Notes under the pieces: model-generated
What the model saw: only the letters and a program-made list of their open reading frames with translations
Database searches by the model: none
Told to the model about the DNA's origin: nothing
Position numbers and translations under genes: made by a program
Shown: positions 43,001-50,570 of the stretch, piece by piece
Position numbering within the stretch: the first letter of the stretch is position 1
Layout of the letters: each line of letters opens with the position of its first letter
Source: Collimonas antrihumi
GTDB taxonomy: Bacteria > Pseudomonadota > Gammaproteobacteria > Burkholderiales > Burkholderiaceae_D
NCBI RefSeq assembly: GCF_018304965.1
Contig: NZ_JAGQED010000030.1
Span: 1-50,570 of the forward strand
Length of the DNA stretch: 50,570 bases
Reading direction: 5' to 3'

Positions 43001-43018
43001 GGCGGGTGAATACCCGCC
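43001..43018 (-). promoter_or_regulatory. Intercistronic hairpin between araF and araG
   Basis: GGCGGGT-GAAT-ACCCGCC, a perfect 7-bp stem, sits 8 bp after the araF stop within a 121-bp gap. Such hairpins commonly protect the binding-protein message or thin out transcription so that the binding protein exceeds the membrane parts. Confidence 0.65.
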
Positions 43019-43026
43019 TACATGGC

Positions 43027-44016
43027 TTACAAGCCCATTTCAGCCTTGACTTCTTTTTGGTTGCCGCGGTACATGATCTTGCCGCTGGTAAGGACCAAGG
43101 CTGGCGGAGCTTTGCCGTTCTTTGCCCAGTCGTACATGTTCACTGCGGTTTCATAACCATGGCGCTTCGGACTGATCAAGACCGTACCCAAAAACGCGGT
43201 TACGTCTTTCTTTGCGAATTCACTGACTGCGGAGGCGCTACCACCGATACCGATGGCGATCATGCTGTCCGCCTTGATACCCTGGCCTTCAGCGGCGCGC
43301 ACGGCCCCTAAGACAGATTCATCGTTCAACCCGAAAGCCAGCCATTTTTTGAATTTCTGATTTTTCAGCAACGCGGTGCTGCCTGCATTGAAGGCACTCT
43401 CGGTATCTGTCTTCACTTCAGGTGCATTGACGACGTTGGCCATTGGGAAACCGGCGGCCTTAAGCGCATCGAGTACGCCATCAGTCCGCTCTTTTGCTGT
43501 AGGAAGTTCATCAAACGAAATGCGCAATGCGCCAACTTCGTTCATGTTCCATCCCCGTGCTTTCATCTCGGCGACCAGACCCGCTCCTACCTGTTTACCG
43601 ATTTCAAAAGCGGAAATGCCCATGTGCGGCACGCTTTCTATTGGCTTGCCTTTACCGTCGATCAGGCGATCGTCTACAGTAGAAAACTTCAAGTTGAGTT
43701 GTTTTGCCTTGGCAACGATGGCCGTGCCCAGCTTGACATCGGGTACACAAATCACAAAGCCTTGCGCATGCTGCGCCGCGAGGTTATCAATGGCGCTCAT
43801 CACTTTTTCGCCATTAGGAACACCAATTTTGATCAGCGTGAAACCTTTTTCTTTTGCTGCCTGCTCTGCAAAACGCCACTCTTCCTGGAACCAGCCTTCT
43901 TCAGGCATCTTGACCAGGAAGCCGATCTTGGTTTCCTCAGCCATCGCAGCATGACTAGCCAGCGCTATCGTGGCGAAGCCCAACATGGCAATCGATTTTC
44001 GGATTATGTTTTTCAT
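43027..44016 (-). CDS. araF: L-arabinose-binding periplasmic protein
   Basis: A 329-residue periplasmic sugar-binding protein. Signal peptide about 1-26 (ends AAMA). The mature part starts EETKIGFLVKMPEEGWFQEEWRF. I recall the E. coli AraF counterpart as close, sharing GFLVK.PEE.WFQ, AIDNLAAQHAQGFVIC and AAEGQGIKA. It captures L-arabinose, and in the family also D-galactose. It is the first gene of the AraFGH set with AAGGAG upstream, so the long operon to 34864 may start here. Confidence 0.92.
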   Translation of the reverse strand: MKNIIRKSIAMLGFATIALASHAAMAEETKIGFLVKMPEEGWFQEEWRFAEQAAKEKGFTLIKIGVPNGEKVMSAIDNLAAQHAQGFVICVPDVKLGTAIVAKAKQLNLKFSTVDDRLIDGKGKPIESVPHMGISAFEIGKQVGAGLVAEMKARGWNMNEVGALRISFDELPTAKERTDGVLDALKAAGFPMANVVNAPEVKTDTESAFNAGSTALLKNQKFKKWLAFGLNDESVLGAVRAAEGQGIKADSMIAIGIGGSASAVSEFAKKDVTAFLGTVLISPKRHGYETAVNMYDWAKNGKAPPALVLTSGKIMYRGNQKEVKAEMGL

Positions 44017-44510
44017 GCAAAAGTCTCCTTGTTAGTTTCAAATCGGGGCTGCATCACAGCAAACTACCCCACTGTCCGGCTTCATGTAACACCGGGCCGA
44101 TGGCCGCGACTTCATCGGTCCGGTTACTCCTCAAAATGACGATCAGGTCATTGTGTAGAATTGCGCGTGCAGCACGTCATGCTCAGACTATGGATGTGTT
44201 TGTGTTGCTGCCAATTGAATATTGCCCCGGGACCGGACGTTCGCAGAAAGCGGCACGAGCGCCGATAGCATGACGCTCCAATTTTCTCCTCCGGATAGTC
44301 TTACGACTAAGCCCCGTCCATGATCCGTTTCTCATGACCATGACCTGCTAACCGGGTTGGCTGCGCCAAATTCTGAATAGGTTTGAATTGCCGATGTCCG
44401 GCGGTGCATGTCGCATGCGTGTCTCCTTTTGGATTCTTCTAGATTTTTAGATTGAATCGATTGATAGTTGTATGAATGAGGCTATGGCTGCCTCTTTTTA
44501 TTCGTTATTC
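44017..44510 (-). promoter_or_regulatory. Leader of the araF operon
   Basis: 494 bp between dgoD and araF. It must contain the araF promoter. A 22-codon frame with a good AAGGAG site lies at 44348-44416, and a GGAGGAG sequence lies near 44288-44294 with a short frame after it. No protein family is recognisable. They may be leader peptides or scraps of a lost gene. Confidence 0.4.
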
Positions 44511-45659
44511 CTACCACTCAGCGAAGCTGCCATCCTTGTGACGCCAGATCGGATTGCGCCAGCGGTGGCCGATAGCGGCGCGCTCCTTGACATATTCCTC
44601 GTTGATTTCAATGCCGAGCCCTGGTCCTTGCGGGATGGTCACGTAGCCTTTATCGTAGGCAAATACCTCAGGGTTTTTCACATAGTCGAGCAAATCGTTG
44701 CTCTCGTTGTAGTGAATTCCCAGGCTTTGTTCCTGGATGAATGCGTTGTACGACACTGCGTCAACCTGCAAGCAGGCGGCCAGGGCAATCGGACCGAGCG
44801 GGCAATGCAATGCCACTGCCACATCGTAGGCTTCGGCCATGGTGGCGATTTTACGGGTTTCAGTGATGCCGCCAGCGTGGGAAACATCGGGCTGGATGAT
44901 GTCGACATAACCTTCGCTCAGGATGCGCTTGAAGTCCCAACGGGAATACAGCCGCTCGCCCAGCGCGATCGGGATGCTGGTGAGCGGCGCCAGCTCTTTC
45001 AAGGCTTCGTAGTTTTCACTGAGCACCGGTTCTTCGATGAACATCAGCTTGTACGGGTCCAGCTCCTTGATCAGGACCTTTGCCATCGGCTTGTGCACCC
45101 GGCCGTGAAAGTCGACGCCAATGCCGATATGCGGGCCGACCGCCTCACGTACCGCGGCGACGTTGGCCAGAGTCGCTTCCACTTTTTCATAGGAATCGAC
45201 GAACTGCAGTTCTTCGGTGCCGTTCATCTTCACTGCGGTAAAGCCGCGCGCCACGGCATCCTTGGCCGCCGCTGCCGTATCGGCAGGGCGATCGCCACCG
45301 ATCCAGGAATACACGCGGATGCTGTCGCGCACCGGGCCGCCCAGCAATTGGCTGACCGAAACGCCAAGCGCCTTGCCCTTGATATCCCATAGCGCCTGGT
45401 CGATGCCGGCCAATGCGCTCATGTGGATGGCGCCGCCGCGATAAAATCCGCCGCGGTACAGCACCGTCCAGTGATCTTCGATATGGCGTGGATCCTTGCC
45501 GATCAGGTAGTCGGACAATTCGTCGACCGCAGCGGCAACGCTATGTGCCCGGCCTTCAACGACCGGTTCGCCCCAGCCAACTACACCTTCATCGGTTTCT
45601 ATTTTCAGGAAACACCAACGCGGCGGTACGATGTAAGTGGTCAGTTTGGTGATTTTCAT
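44511..45659 (-). CDS. dgoD: D-galactonate dehydratase
   Basis: A 382-residue enolase-superfamily dehydratase. The N-terminus [25 protein letters not shown] and the motifs [22 protein letters not shown] (Asp and His for metal and acid), MFIEEPV (Glu), [13 protein letters not shown] (Glu) and [11 protein letters not shown] agree with DgoD. It turns D-galactonate into 2-keto-3-deoxygalactonate. It heads the De Ley-Doudoroff branch with dgoA and dgoK, which lie upstream in the same orientation. Confidence 0.94.
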   Translation of the reverse strand: MKITKLTTYIVPPRWCFLKIETDEGVVGWGEPVVEGRAHSVAAAVDELSDYLIGKDPRHIEDHWTVLYRGGFYRGGAIHMSALAGIDQALWDIKGKALGVSVSQLLGGPVRDSIRVYSWIGGDRPADTAAAAKDAVARGFTAVKMNGTEELQFVDSYEKVEATLANVAAVREAVGPHIGIGVDFHGRVHKPMAKVLIKELDPYKLMFIEEPVLSENYEALKELAPLTSIPIALGERLYSRWDFKRILSEGYVDIIQPDVSHAGGITETRKIATMAEAYDVAVALHCPLGPIALAACLQVDAVSYNAFIQEQSLGIHYNESNDLLDYVKNPEVFAYDKGYVTIPQGPGLGIEINEEYVKERAAIGHRWRNPIWRHKDGSFAEW

Positions 45660-45723
45660 TGTTGCGCTCTCTTCAATGGAGACGTCGGCTCGACGCCACG
45701 CTTTTTTTGAATCAGATTAATTT

Positions 45724-46347
45724 TCAAGGTTGCGTATTGCGCCATGCGGCAACGAATTTGACAGCATTCTGAGCGACCTGCGCTGCGCTTAGACCGGGTT
45801 TATAGAGCGCCGAGCCCAGGCCAAAACCAGATGCACCTGAGGTAACAAAAGTTGCCAGATTTTCGGGCGTGATACCACCCACCGGAATCAATGCAACCGC
45901 CGCTGGAATGACTGCGCGCCATGCTTTGACCACGTTCGCCCCTAATTGCTCGGCCGGGAACATTTTCAATACGTCGGCGCCGGCAGCCAGCGCGGCAAAT
46001 GCTTCCGTTACCGTGGCCACCCCCGGCGCGCAAGCTAATCCGGCCTGCTTGGCGGCAGCGATCACCAGCGGGTCGCTATGCGGCATCACGATGATCTCAC
46101 CGCCGGCACGTTTAACCTCTGCCACCTGATCCGTCGTCAATACAGTGCCGGCACCGATTACGCAGTCTGCCGGCAAGCCGTTGCGCAGGGTGCGGATGCT
46201 GTCGAAAGGCTGTGGCGAGTTGAGCGGCACCTCAATGATCCGGAAGCCGGCTTCGTACAGTTTCAAACCGATCGCCGCCACTTCGTGCGGCTCAACGCCG
46301 CGCAGAATCGCAATCAGGCCACAATGTTGCATTGCATTTTTTAGCAT
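45724..46347 (-). CDS. dgoA: 2-keto-3-deoxy-6-phosphogalactonate aldolase
   Basis: A 207-residue class I KDPG/KDPGal aldolase. Glu in FRIIEVPLNSPQP and the Schiff-base Lys in DVLKMFPAE are present, with phosphate-binding PVGGITPENLATF. The PLNSPQP sequence favours the galactonate enzyme over KDPG aldolase. It splits KDPGal to pyruvate and glyceraldehyde 3-phosphate. It lies 12 bp after dgoK and 64 bp before dgoD. Confidence 0.92.
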   Translation of the reverse strand: MLKNAMQHCGLIAILRGVEPHEVAAIGLKLYEAGFRIIEVPLNSPQPFDSIRTLRNGLPADCVIGAGTVLTTDQVAEVKRAGGEIIVMPHSDPLVIAAAKQAGLACAPGVATVTEAFAALAAGADVLKMFPAEQLGANVVKAWRAVIPAAVALIPVGGITPENLATFVTSGASGFGLGSALYKPGLSAAQVAQNAVKFVAAWRNTQP

Positions 46348-46359
46348 GTCATTCTTTGG

Positions 46360-47439
46360 TTATGGTTGTATACGAGTCAGTAGACCCGCGGCCAGCGCCA
46401 GTTGCCACAAGCCGCGTTCTGTTGCTTGTTCCGCCACTTCGACCTGATCAATACCATATGCTTTGAGGGCTCGCACGTAACGTTCGCACAACGCCGCATC
46501 GCCGATCAGTATCACGCGCGGAAACTGCTGGCGTTGCTCCGTCAATGAAGCTTGTAATGCCGCCACTTCATGGCCGATCAGTAACCCTGACAGATACTCG
46601 CGTTGGCCTGCGGCATCCAGCACACCGGTCAGGCCTAGTGTGCGTGTGCTGAAGATGGTAGACAGGACGCCGGCGCGTCCTGCCGGTGTTTTCGCCACCA
46701 GGACGCCGCGGTCGAATGCACCATGATCGCCGCGGCTGATGTCGCTGGCTTGCATGCCGCGCGCCAGAATGGTGTGCGCGCAAAGCGCTGCGTACACGTC
46801 GCCAGTCATGAATGTGCTGAAATGCTCGATGTGACTTTTCATTTCACGATGCTGCCCGCGTACTTGAACCCATTTGGAATGGGTGCCGGGCAAGCCGATC
46901 AGGACCGCATCCGGCTCATCTTGCTGTTCTGTGCTGGAGCTGCTTTTATTGAAATCGAGCATGCTGAGCGCACCGATTACCTGAGCCTCTTCACCTCGGA
47001 TGACGTCCGGTAGTGCCGAGTTCTGGATCAGCCCGGGTACGATATATATGATCTGGCCGGTGCGCGTGCGTACGGTACTCAGCGTCCTGCCGATCTGATC
47101 GACCGTAATCGGTATCGATAAGTAAGGCGCTTCGCGCCAGCCCTCACGGCTGCCGACCATCCCTGCCGCAATCACCGGGGTGTGCGGCGCGGCAAGGAGC
47201 CAATCGCCGCAAGCTTGCTCAAACGCCAACTCAAACCCCTCCTTGCCATCCGCACCGGAATTTTCAGCTGACACAACCTCCGGCAGGCGCATCACGCCCC
47301 ACGGCAACGCGCGTAACTCCAATACCTGACCGTCCACACCGAGACGATAAGCCCGCAACGACGAGGTGCCCCAGTCGAGTGCGATTAGCTGTGTTTGATT
47401 TTGTGCCTGATTCATCAATTTGTTTGGAAAAGATTCCAT
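46360..47439 (-). CDS. dgoK: 2-keto-3-deoxygalactonokinase
   Basis: A 359-residue DgoK-family kinase. ATP-site motif IALDWGTSSLRAYRLG near the N-terminus, VIAAGMVGSREGWREAPYL, and VLIGLPGTHSKWVQV. It phosphorylates 2-keto-3-deoxygalactonate at C6. It is the first gene of the dgoKAD set. ATG 47439 opens the frame, and ATG 47415 is an alternative that starts closer to the conserved region. The 59-bp element shared with the porin leader lies 23 bp upstream. Confidence 0.9.
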   Translation of the reverse strand: MESFPNKLMNQAQNQTQLIALDWGTSSLRAYRLGVDGQVLELRALPWGVMRLPEVVSAENSGADGKEGFELAFEQACGDWLLAAPHTPVIAAGMVGSREGWREAPYLSIPITVDQIGRTLSTVRTRTGQIIYIVPGLIQNSALPDVIRGEEAQVIGALSMLDFNKSSSSTEQQDEPDAVLIGLPGTHSKWVQVRGQHREMKSHIEHFSTFMTGDVYAALCAHTILARGMQASDISRGDHGAFDRGVLVAKTPAGRAGVLSTIFSTRTLGLTGVLDAAGQREYLSGLLIGHEVAALQASLTEQRQQFPRVILIGDAALCERYVRALKAYGIDQVEVAEQATERGLWQLALAAGLLTRIQP

Positions 47440-47461
47440 GGGAGTATTTTGACGTACTTTA

Positions 47462-47520
47462 TTTGAAGTTACCTAACCTGTCAATATATGAAATCAAATC
47501 CCAATATATAGTATTTAATT
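47462..47520. promoter_or_regulatory. Shared 59-bp element, copy 2
   Basis: In the 170-bp divergent region between dgoK and the IclR gene. It matches 34626-34684, with the core AAATCCCAATATATAG and TGTCAATAT. It is placed to serve both dgoK and iclR, as expected for the IclR protein's own operator, though binding is inferred. Confidence 0.6.
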
Positions 47521-47609
47521 CAAATAACACATGACTCTATCGCCGTTTCTCATTTAAACGGTTATCCTATGCGCTTCTTCGATAGGAATTTTTACGATGC
47601 CGGACTTTC

Positions 47610-48443
47610 ATGATGCGTAAGCCCCCCGACTTGACCGAGGTAGATCAAAATAGCGCCACTACTACAGGCACCCAAACGCTGGCGCGCGGGTTGTCGGTAT
47701 TGCAAGCGGTAGCCGGCGGTGCGCGTGAGTTGATGGAAATTTCGCGGGTAGTTGGTACCACTCGTAGCACGACTCACCGACTCGCGAGTTGCCTGGTGCA
47801 GGAGCGCTATCTACGCTTTACGGCGAATGTCGGATATGCGCTAGGACCAAAGTTGATTGAATTGGGGTTTCAGGCGCGCGAAGAAATTTCGCTGACAGTG
47901 GTTGCTCGCCCCTATCTCGATCAACTGGCAGAACAGTCCGGCGACACCATTCATCTGGCCATACGCGACGCCGACGATGTGCTTTACCTGGATAAAATTC
48001 CCGGGAAAAAGGGATTGGAAATGCGCTCACGCGTGGGCCATCGAATGCCGATCGCGACCACCGGTGTTGGCAAGGCATTGATGCTGGGAATGCCGGAGGA
48101 TGAATGGAAAAGTCTTTACCAGAAGCGCAACACGGCAGCCAACTCCGACACTTCCAAACTATTGCAAAAGCGCAGCTGGACTGAATTTCGCGATCAGATG
48201 CGTCAATACACGGCGGGAGGCTACGCCTTCGACCTGGAGGACAACGAACCGTCGATTCGCTGTGTCGCAGCACCAATTTACGACGCCCGCCACATGATTG
48301 TCGCTGCGATCAGCGTGTCCAGCACCGTTCCTTATATGTCGCTCAAGCGAATGCAATCGCTGATCGACACCGTCAAGCAAGCGGCCTCCGGCATTTCTGG
48401 TGAGCTGGGGGCTACTGTTGCAAAAATGCAACTTGTCAGTTAA
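47610..48443 (+). CDS. IclR-family transcriptional regulator
   Basis: A 277-residue IclR protein. N-terminal winged helix (about 20-85: TLARGLSVLQAVAGG and RVVGTTRSTTHRLASCLVQERYL) and C-terminal effector domain (about 95-270: DTIHLAIRDADDVLYLDKI, GKALMLGMPE, DLEDNEPSIRCVAAPIYD). It is divergent from dgoK. Relatives regulate galactonate, sugar-acid and aromatic catabolism. It is the only regulator in the sugar region and so the likely controller of dgoKAD, perhaps also of araF and the porin. Confidence 0.9.
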   Translation: MMRKPPDLTEVDQNSATTTGTQTLARGLSVLQAVAGGARELMEISRVVGTTRSTTHRLASCLVQERYLRFTANVGYALGPKLIELGFQAREEISLTVVARPYLDQLAEQSGDTIHLAIRDADDVLYLDKIPGKKGLEMRSRVGHRMPIATTGVGKALMLGMPEDEWKSLYQKRNTAANSDTSKLLQKRSWTEFRDQMRQYTAGGYAFDLEDNEPSIRCVAAPIYDARHMIVAAISVSSTVPYMSLKRMQSLIDTVKQAASGISGELGATVAKMQLVS

Positions 48444-48524
48444 CGCTTATAGAACGGCCCGAACGGTAACCTCAACTGAACGTAATACATGATGGCATCG
48501 AATTCGCGTGTATAGGCGGCGATA

Positions 48525-48554
48525 AAACGGGACTGCATATATGCAATCCCGTTT
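48525..48554. terminator. 30-bp palindrome after iclR
   Basis: AAACGGGA-C-TGCATATATGCA-A-TCCCGTTT is almost perfectly symmetrical with one internal mismatch. Situated 81 bp after the IclR stop and 27 bp after the end of the opposing gene fragment, it could end transcription from both sides. Confidence 0.65.
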
Positions 48555-48581
48555 CCCCAGACACCTTGGAGGTGCAAATGA

Positions 48582-48731
48582 TTAGTCGTTTTCAACCCAG
48601 AATTCGATTGCCATGGCCGGAATCGTTATGTTGAGCATGACGCCGGACATACCGCCCAGCGGGATACCCTGGTACTGCCCCGTATTGTCAGCTTGGTAGG
48701 CGCTGCGCGCGGTGGCGTTATACACTCAATA
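48582..48731 (-). pseudogene. 3' fragment of an unidentified gene
   Basis: A minus-strand frame ends at 48582 with a protein-like tail (YNATARSAYQADNTGQYQ, then IPLGGMSGVML and AMAIEFWVEND). It has no start and is closed upstream near 48726, exactly where the Tn3-type transposase fragment begins on the other strand. I do not recognise the family. It looks like a host gene cut by transposon insertion. Confidence 0.4.
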
Positions 48732-48732
48732 A

Positions 48733-49150
48733 TCCGTGCTTTACCGAGTACGTTCTGAAATACATCGACGGCCCAAATCTCCGGCAAGGGATCCAGAAAG
48801 CTTTGAATCGGGGGGATGCCTATCATCGTTTCCGGCACGCAGTTGCGTTCGTCAACGGAGAGAAATTCCGCGTCAAGACCGAAGAAGAGCAACATGCGTG
48901 GAACGAATGTTCACGGTTGATTGCCAATGCAGTCATTTATTACAACACACTAATATTGTCCCGCCTCTATGAGCGAAAATTGATTTCTGGCGGCAAGCTG
49001 GCGATCGAGCTGATGCGTCGGATTTCGCCAATTGCCCGGCAGCACATTAATCTATCCGGAACCTTTGAATTCAGCCCAAGTACGTCAACGCTAGACGTGA
49101 CGCCTGGGCATCTTTATATTTGGATCCGACTTATTGGCTCAATACCTTAA
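48733..49150 (+). pseudogene. C-terminal fragment of a Tn3-family transposase
   Basis: The frame carries YVLKYIDGPNLRQGIQKALNRGDAYHRFRHAVA, then VNGEKFRVKTEEEQ, WNECSRLIANAVIYYNTL and IARQHINLSGTFEF, the conserved C-terminal end of Tn3-family transposases including the Glu of WNEC. The N-terminal 800 or so residues are missing. It can be read from ATG 48803, but homology begins upstream, near 48733. The last 25 residues may be foreign read-through. Confidence 0.8.
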
Positions 49151-49361
49151 AGGACCAAGAGGAGGCACCGCCAAGGTGAAGGTAAAAGCTTCCCCAAAAA
49201 TGTAAAAACAGCGAGGGGATTGGTTTCAAAACCGACCAAGGATTGAGTGAAACCTGTAGGCAGCAGGGAGTATTTTTGGCTAATTTTACATTTGTGGGGG
49301 ATGGGCGAATTTAGTTATATTGACAATCTATCATGCGGACTCTGCATTGTACCGACTCCAA
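49151..49361. repeat. Gene-free segment with an inverted repeat
   Basis: TCCCCAAAAATGTAAAA (49191-49207) is answered by TTTTACATTTGTGGGGGA (about 49284-49301), an imperfect inverted repeat spanning 111 bp just beyond the Tn3 fragment. It may be a transposon end or a small MITE. Confidence 0.5.
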
Positions 49362-49676
49362 TCATTTTTTCTGCTTGAGGTACTTGCCACCCGCGCGAAA
49401 TGTTTGACGTCGATCCCCCATCAAGGCACGCAATTCTCTGATACTCAGATTGCTGATTTCATGCATGCGGATCAGCATTGACGCACCTACTGGCATACTG
49501 TGGTGGCGAATTTTGCTAATAACCGGTGGTGCGATTTCGAGCACGCGAGAAAGTTCAGCGTCATTTTTCAATCGCAACGTGTTGACCAGTGTATTCAACA
49601 GATGATTTGGATCATACGTCACCAGTTCAACGAGTTTCGTGTCAGTGAAAACGGGTAAGGGATAGTTGGCAGTCAC
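49362..49676 (-). CDS. Small helix-turn-helix hypothetical protein
   Basis: A 104-residue protein. Residues about 28-90 look like an XRE/Cro-type helix bundle: LKNDAELSRVLEIAPPVISKIRH is a helix-turn-helix with the usual AELSRVL..PPVISKI spacing, followed by GASMLIRMHEISNLSIRELRALMGD. The basic tail ends KYLKQKK. Similar small proteins are common in Burkholderiales, but I know no function for them. It is separated from its neighbours by non-coding DNA; 49677-49972 holds no gene I support. Confidence 0.6.
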   Translation of the reverse strand: MTANYPLPVFTDTKLVELVTYDPNHLLNTLVNTLRLKNDAELSRVLEIAPPVISKIRHHSMPVGASMLIRMHEISNLSIRELRALMGDRRQTFRAGGKYLKQKK

Positions 49677-49972
49677 GAGAAATTATTCCATCATTGATTG
49701 ATAAAAGGAGTGTGTTTTGATGCAAAAGTGTACTGGCTACTGCTTGAGTAGAATGAAAACCATCACGCATCTATGCAGTTTGGGCAACGCGTCGTATTGA
49801 GCGTGGTGCCATTGTCGCGCCGCACTTCTTGAGTAAATCAAGCAAGTGGACGCCGCCGCTGGATTCAAACCAACGACAAAAACCCAGGCGCTCAGAGGGG
49901 AGCCATCACAGACATCTGTGGGAGCGCATATTTCAAGGAAGACGCATTTGTATTGTCCAAAGATGCGCCAGA

Positions 49973-50386
49973 TCAGCGACGCAGGCCTTGCTCATATTGT
50001 CCTCTTTGAATATTCGATGCAGCAGCGTTAATATTCTGAATTATTCCGTAAATCGTACCTCCAATCGCGTCACCCAATTCCGGAGCATAGCTGGTGATGA
50101 GGTAGTTAATTCCCGTACCAACTTCGTAGCCCGCCCCAAATGCCGGGAGCAAGCGACCACCAGTAAAAATCGCCGTCTCTGCAATCGCAGAGCTCGCTGC
50201 CAGGCTGCCGATCGGTGCTGTGCGAAATTCAAGATATATTTCGTAAATAGTCATGTCTATGGTTGGTGCCGCAAATATCGTGACCTTTCCACTGACGGGA
50301 GTAACTGCACTCCGCTTCGCTTTTTCTTCAAAAGCTACTTGAACTTCGGAAGTGGCATGCGTGCTTAGCCCAAGCCCCTTTGTCAT
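49973..50386 (-). CDS. Hypothetical Gly/Ala-rich protein
   Basis: A 137-residue frame with no family I recognise. The first 50 residues are mixed and charged. Residues about 65-120 are Gly/Ala-rich and weakly hydrophobic (AFGAGYEVGTGINYLITSY, DAIGGTIYGIIQNINAAA), which suggests membrane contact or a glycine-zipper. There is no signal peptide and no strong ribosome site. The overlapping plus-strand frame is Cys/Arg-rich and less believable. Confidence 0.45.
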   Translation of the reverse strand: MTKGLGLSTHATSEVQVAFEEKAKRSAVTPVSGKVTIFAAPTIDMTIYEIYLEFRTAPIGSLAASSAIAETAIFTGGRLLPAFGAGYEVGTGINYLITSYAPELGDAIGGTIYGIIQNINAAASNIQRGQYEQGLRR

Positions 50387-50473
50387 ATAAAACAGTTCTC
50401 TACAACGAGTAGAACAACAACCTAGACAGTCCCATGAGCCAACCGGCGCGTGTCAAGATAGTTGTCGCCTGAC

Positions 50474-50570
50474 TTATGCAGCCAATCGATCTATAGAAAG
50501 GTTGGCCAATTCAGCTGCGACGACTGAATCCCGTTCTGGATTGAGCGTGACGGCTTGAATCGGTTTCCAG
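50474..50570 (-). CDS. C-terminal end of an unidentified protein (partial)
   Basis: A minus-strand frame runs in from the right edge and stops at TAA (50474-50476). The visible 31 residues start WKPIQAVTLNPERDSVVAAE and end SIDRLAA. The composition is protein-like, but the piece is too short to name. Confidence 0.45.
   Translation of the reverse strand, partial: WKPIQAVTLNPERDSVVAAELANLSIDRLAA

Noticed and set aside
49829-50368. 179-codon plus-strand open frame
   Set aside because: Composition is dominated by Cys, Arg and Ser with no fold-like pattern; the opposing 137-residue frame is more protein-like.

Overview
The window looks like a chromosomal segment of a betaproteobacterium, most likely order Burkholderiales and plausibly family Oxalobacteraceae (Collimonas/Herbaspirillum-like). 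The basis is two Burkholderiales-type trimeric porins, a BvgA-like response regulator, L-arabinose and trans-4-hydroxyproline pathways of the Burkholderiales kind, and moderate GC. The genus is an inference; no rRNA is present.

Layout. (a) 1-11,939: two tandem, paralogous chaperone-usher fimbrial operons on the minus strand (pilin, chaperone, usher, tip adhesin). The leftmost one carries a second chaperone that is cut off near base 100 by unrelated DNA. (b) 12,244-13,802: a receiver-only response regulator, a RelE/ParE-like toxin and a BvgA-like response regulator, with no sensor kinase in view. BvgA-style heptads lie upstream of the bvgA-like gene and in both pilin leaders. (c) 14,240-25,886: a trans-4-hydroxy-L-proline catabolic region with epimerase, three-subunit D-hydroxyproline dehydrogenase, deaminase, alpha-ketoglutarate semialdehyde (KGSA) dehydrogenase, GntR and AraC regulators, a porin and a periplasmic amino-acid binding protein. 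A decayed IS5-type element interrupts it. (d) 25,990-26,880: a dead phage-type integrase beside tRNA-Ser, and a REP/MITE-like repeat. (e) 26,885-32,899: housekeeping genes acs, an EamA transporter, class I fumarase, murI, tRNA-His, and a tRNA-Asn that has lost its 5' part. (f) 33,209-48,443: an L-arabinose/D-galactose oxidative region with a porin, mutarotase, keto-deoxy-arabonate dehydratase, lactonase, arabonate dehydratase, sugar dehydrogenase, an AraFGH ABC importer, dgoD-dgoA-dgoK and an IclR regulator. (g) 48,480-50,570: debris (a gene 3' fragment, a Tn3-family transposase fragment, small hypotheticals).

How they fit together. The hydroxyproline route and the L-arabinose route both end in alpha-ketoglutarate semialdehyde, yet the only gene in view that can oxidise it (14,240-15,814) lies in the hydroxyproline block. 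Hydroxyproline, arabinose and galactose are together the characteristic building blocks of plant extensins and arabinogalactan proteins. The window can therefore be read as a set of genes for consuming plant hydroxyproline-rich glycoproteins, next to adhesive fimbriae that may be under BvgA-type control. That reading is a hypothesis; the individual enzyme calls are much firmer.
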